Shown here: positions 62,770 to 64,000 of the stretch, in pieces | Numbering within the stretch: the first letter of the stretch is position 1 | How the letters are laid out: each line of letters opens with the position of its first letter | From: Pseudocolwellia sp048296855 | Lineage (GTDB): Bacteria; Pseudomonadota; Gammaproteobacteria; Enterobacterales; Alteromonadaceae | NCBI GenBank assembly: GCA_048296855.1 | Contig: CP182631.1 | Direction: 5' to 3' (one strand) | Length of the DNA: 64,000 nucleotides | The notes under the pieces: model-generated | The model's database searches: none | What the model was told of the DNA's origin: nothing | The model's input: the letters and a program-made list of their open reading frames with translations, nothing else | Made by a program: the position numbers and the translations under genes

Positions 62770-63786
62770 ATGTTATCTATAAAAAATACAGTAAAAACGC
62801 TTTTTGACGTAACGCCTAATAATATTAGCGAAGCGATATTAACTTCTGACGAGCCTTTAATTCTTAAAGGTTTTGGGAGTAGCTGGCCAATTGTTAAAGC
62901 AGCGAAACAGTCTAACGAACATGCTGTTGAATACCTTAAACAAATGGAAAAAGGTATTACTGTTAATACATGTTATTTAGCGCCTAAAGAGCAAGGACGT
63001 ATTTTTTATAATGATGATATGAGCGGTTTTAATTTTCAGACTAAACCGCAAATATTAAGTGATGTGTTAACTGAAATACTTGAACAAGCTAACTGTAAAA
63101 TACCTAAAACGATTTATATTGGTTCAACCAGTATTAAACAAATATTGCCTAGCCTTGTAGAAGAAACATTAGCATCGCCATTGTTGTCTAACGCCATTTA
63201 TAACATCTGGTTAGGTAATAAAAGTAAGGTTGCCGCACATTTCGATTTTTTACAAAACTTAGCTTGTTGCGTGGTGGGTAAAAGGCGTTTTACCTTATTT
63301 CCTCCTGAGCAAATTAAAAACCTTTATTGTGGGCCATTAGATAAAGCACCGGGTGGTCAGCCTATTAGTCTGGTTGATTTTGAGCAACCTGACTTTGAGC
63401 AATTTCCTAAGTTTAAAGACGCTATCGATAACGCTATGGTTGCAGAGCTTGAAGCAGGTGATGCTATTTTACTGCCAAGTATGTGGTTTCATCATGTAGA
63501 TGGGCTGGGTGATCTTAACGTATTACTCAACCATTGGTGGAGAACAAGTCCAAATTATTTGGGAAATCCTACTGATGCACTTCATCACGCAATATTAAGT
63601 ATTAGAGATTTACCTAAAGCACAGCGTAATGCATGGAAACATTTATTTGACCATTATGTTTTTGAGTATGAAAAAGATAATTTTAATCATATTACAAACA
63701 GTGCAAAAAGCATTCTCAATAGTCCGTTAGACGAATTACAAGCTCGAATCTTAAGAGCAAACTTACAAAACAAATTAAGACGTTAG
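62770..63786 (+). CDS. Cupin_8/JmjC-like protein
   Basis: A 338-residue protein of the cupin-like (JmjC, PASS1-type) family. The iron-binding facial triad is partly visible in AAHFDFLQNLACCVVGKRRF (His and Asp about 157-159) and MWFHHVDGLGD (His about 239). Relatives are 2-oxoglutarate-dependent hydroxylases, but many in this context have no known substrate. It starts at an ATG 9 bases after the SapC gene, without an obvious strong ribosome binding site (TTATCAT). The next gene is a second halogenase. Confidence 0.8.
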   Translation: MLSIKNTVKTLFDVTPNNISEAILTSDEPLILKGFGSSWPIVKAAKQSNEHAVEYLKQMEKGITVNTCYLAPKEQGRIFYNDDMSGFNFQTKPQILSDVLTEILEQANCKIPKTIYIGSTSIKQILPSLVEETLASPLLSNAIYNIWLGNKSKVAAHFDFLQNLACCVVGKRRFTLFPPEQIKNLYCGPLDKAPGGQPISLVDFEQPDFEQFPKFKDAIDNAMVAELEAGDAILLPSMWFHHVDGLGDLNVLLNHWWRTSPNYLGNPTDALHHAILSIRDLPKAQRNAWKHLFDHYVFEYEKDNFNHITNSAKSILNSPLDELQARILRANLQNKLRR

Positions 63787-63843
63787 TGCTACTTTTTAGA
63801 GGCTCTTACTTTTTAATATTATTAACACAGTAGGAATTACATC

Positions 63844-64000
63844 ATGAATTCATCAGCAATTAAAAATGTGGTTATTGCCGGCGGTGGTACTGCAGGTTGG
63901 ATGGCAGCTGCAGCATTAGGAAAGTTATTAGGCAAAAATCTAAACATTACTTTAGTCGAGTCAGATCTTATTCCTACGGTTGGTGTGGGTGAAGCTACCA
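63844..64000 (+). CDS. Tryptophan-halogenase-like flavoprotein 2 (cut by window end)
   Basis: The first 52 residues are visible. The FAD motif NVVIAGGGTAGWMAAAAL and VGVGEAT mark a second tryptophan-halogenase-family protein. It lies 57 bases after the cupin_8 gene and is the fifth member of the receptor cluster. The remainder lies outside the window. Confidence 0.85.
   Translation, partial: MNSSAIKNVVIAGGGTAGWMAAAALGKLLGKNLNITLVESDLIPTVGVGEAT

Noticed and set aside
1..64000. CRISPR arrays, tRNA, rRNA genes and prophage genes
   Set aside because: I saw no regularly spaced direct repeats of 25-40 bases, no clear cloverleaf or rRNA segments, and no phage structural genes. The repeats present are inverted-repeat elements and cassette-type blocks. 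This was a visual scan only.

Overview
The window is AT-rich DNA that looks like a marine gammaproteobacterium of the Alteromonadales, possibly Colwelliaceae. The basis is overall protein style and gene content: a Caulobacter-type TonB-dependent receptor beside halogenase/SapC/cupin genes, a PL7 alginate lyase, GH10 and GH43 xylan enzymes, and many small inverted-repeat elements. The genus is inference.

Layout. 1-1.1 kb: IS630-type insertion sequence with a split transposase. 1.7-7 kb: FHA-domain protein, Ser/Thr kinase with TolB-like and TPR regions, and two unrecognised small proteins. 7.4-9.9 kb: secreted GH26-like lipoprotein and MATE exporter. 10-17.7 kb (minus strand): xylB-xylA-tal-tkt-pgi, the xylose isomerase route plus the non-oxidative pentose phosphate enzymes, preceded by two perfect XylR-type palindromes. 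18-20.7 kb: small genes, one frameshifted, and mobile inverted repeats. 20.7-25.5 kb: ThuA-like protein, Gfo/Idh/MocA dehydrogenase, sugar/H+ symporter and exported GH43. 25.8-29.7 kb: chemoreceptor, a LysR remnant, repeats and a cupin. 29.7-39.9 kb (minus strand): a probable eight-gene operon for GH43, pentonate dehydratase, FAH-type dehydratase, semialdehyde dehydrogenase, lactonase, cupin lipoprotein, GPH transporter and 2-hydroxyacid dehydrogenase, i.e. an oxidative Weimberg-type route to 2-oxoglutarate. 40.4-47 kb: accessory region with PL7 alginate lyase, a PL7 pseudogene, a Fic protein and an array of genes separated by conserved repeat blocks, including a Phd/RelE pair whose toxin gene is frameshifted. 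47-50 kb: Kelch protein, nucleoside-hydrolase-like protein and a GntR-like LacI-family regulator. 50-56.8 kb: GH43, GH10 xylanase, Nudix-type regulator, GPH transporter and cytoplasmic GH43. 57-64 kb: TonB-dependent receptor followed by halogenase, SapC, cupin_8 and a second halogenase cut by the window end.

How it fits together. GH10 xylanase cuts xylan outside the inner membrane, the receptor probably brings oligosaccharides through the outer membrane, two GPH symporters and one sugar porter cross the inner membrane, and several GH43 enzymes release pentoses. Xylose can then enter either the isomerase route or the oxidative route. The two routes carry different operators: TGTTAGCGCTAACA/TGTTAACGTTAACA at xylB, and ATGTTCCCGGTAACAT upstream of the oxidative operon, with a near copy upstream of the GntR-like regulator gene. 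The least explained material is the repeat-separated cassette-like array at 43.9-47.0 kb and the receptor-linked halogenase cluster.
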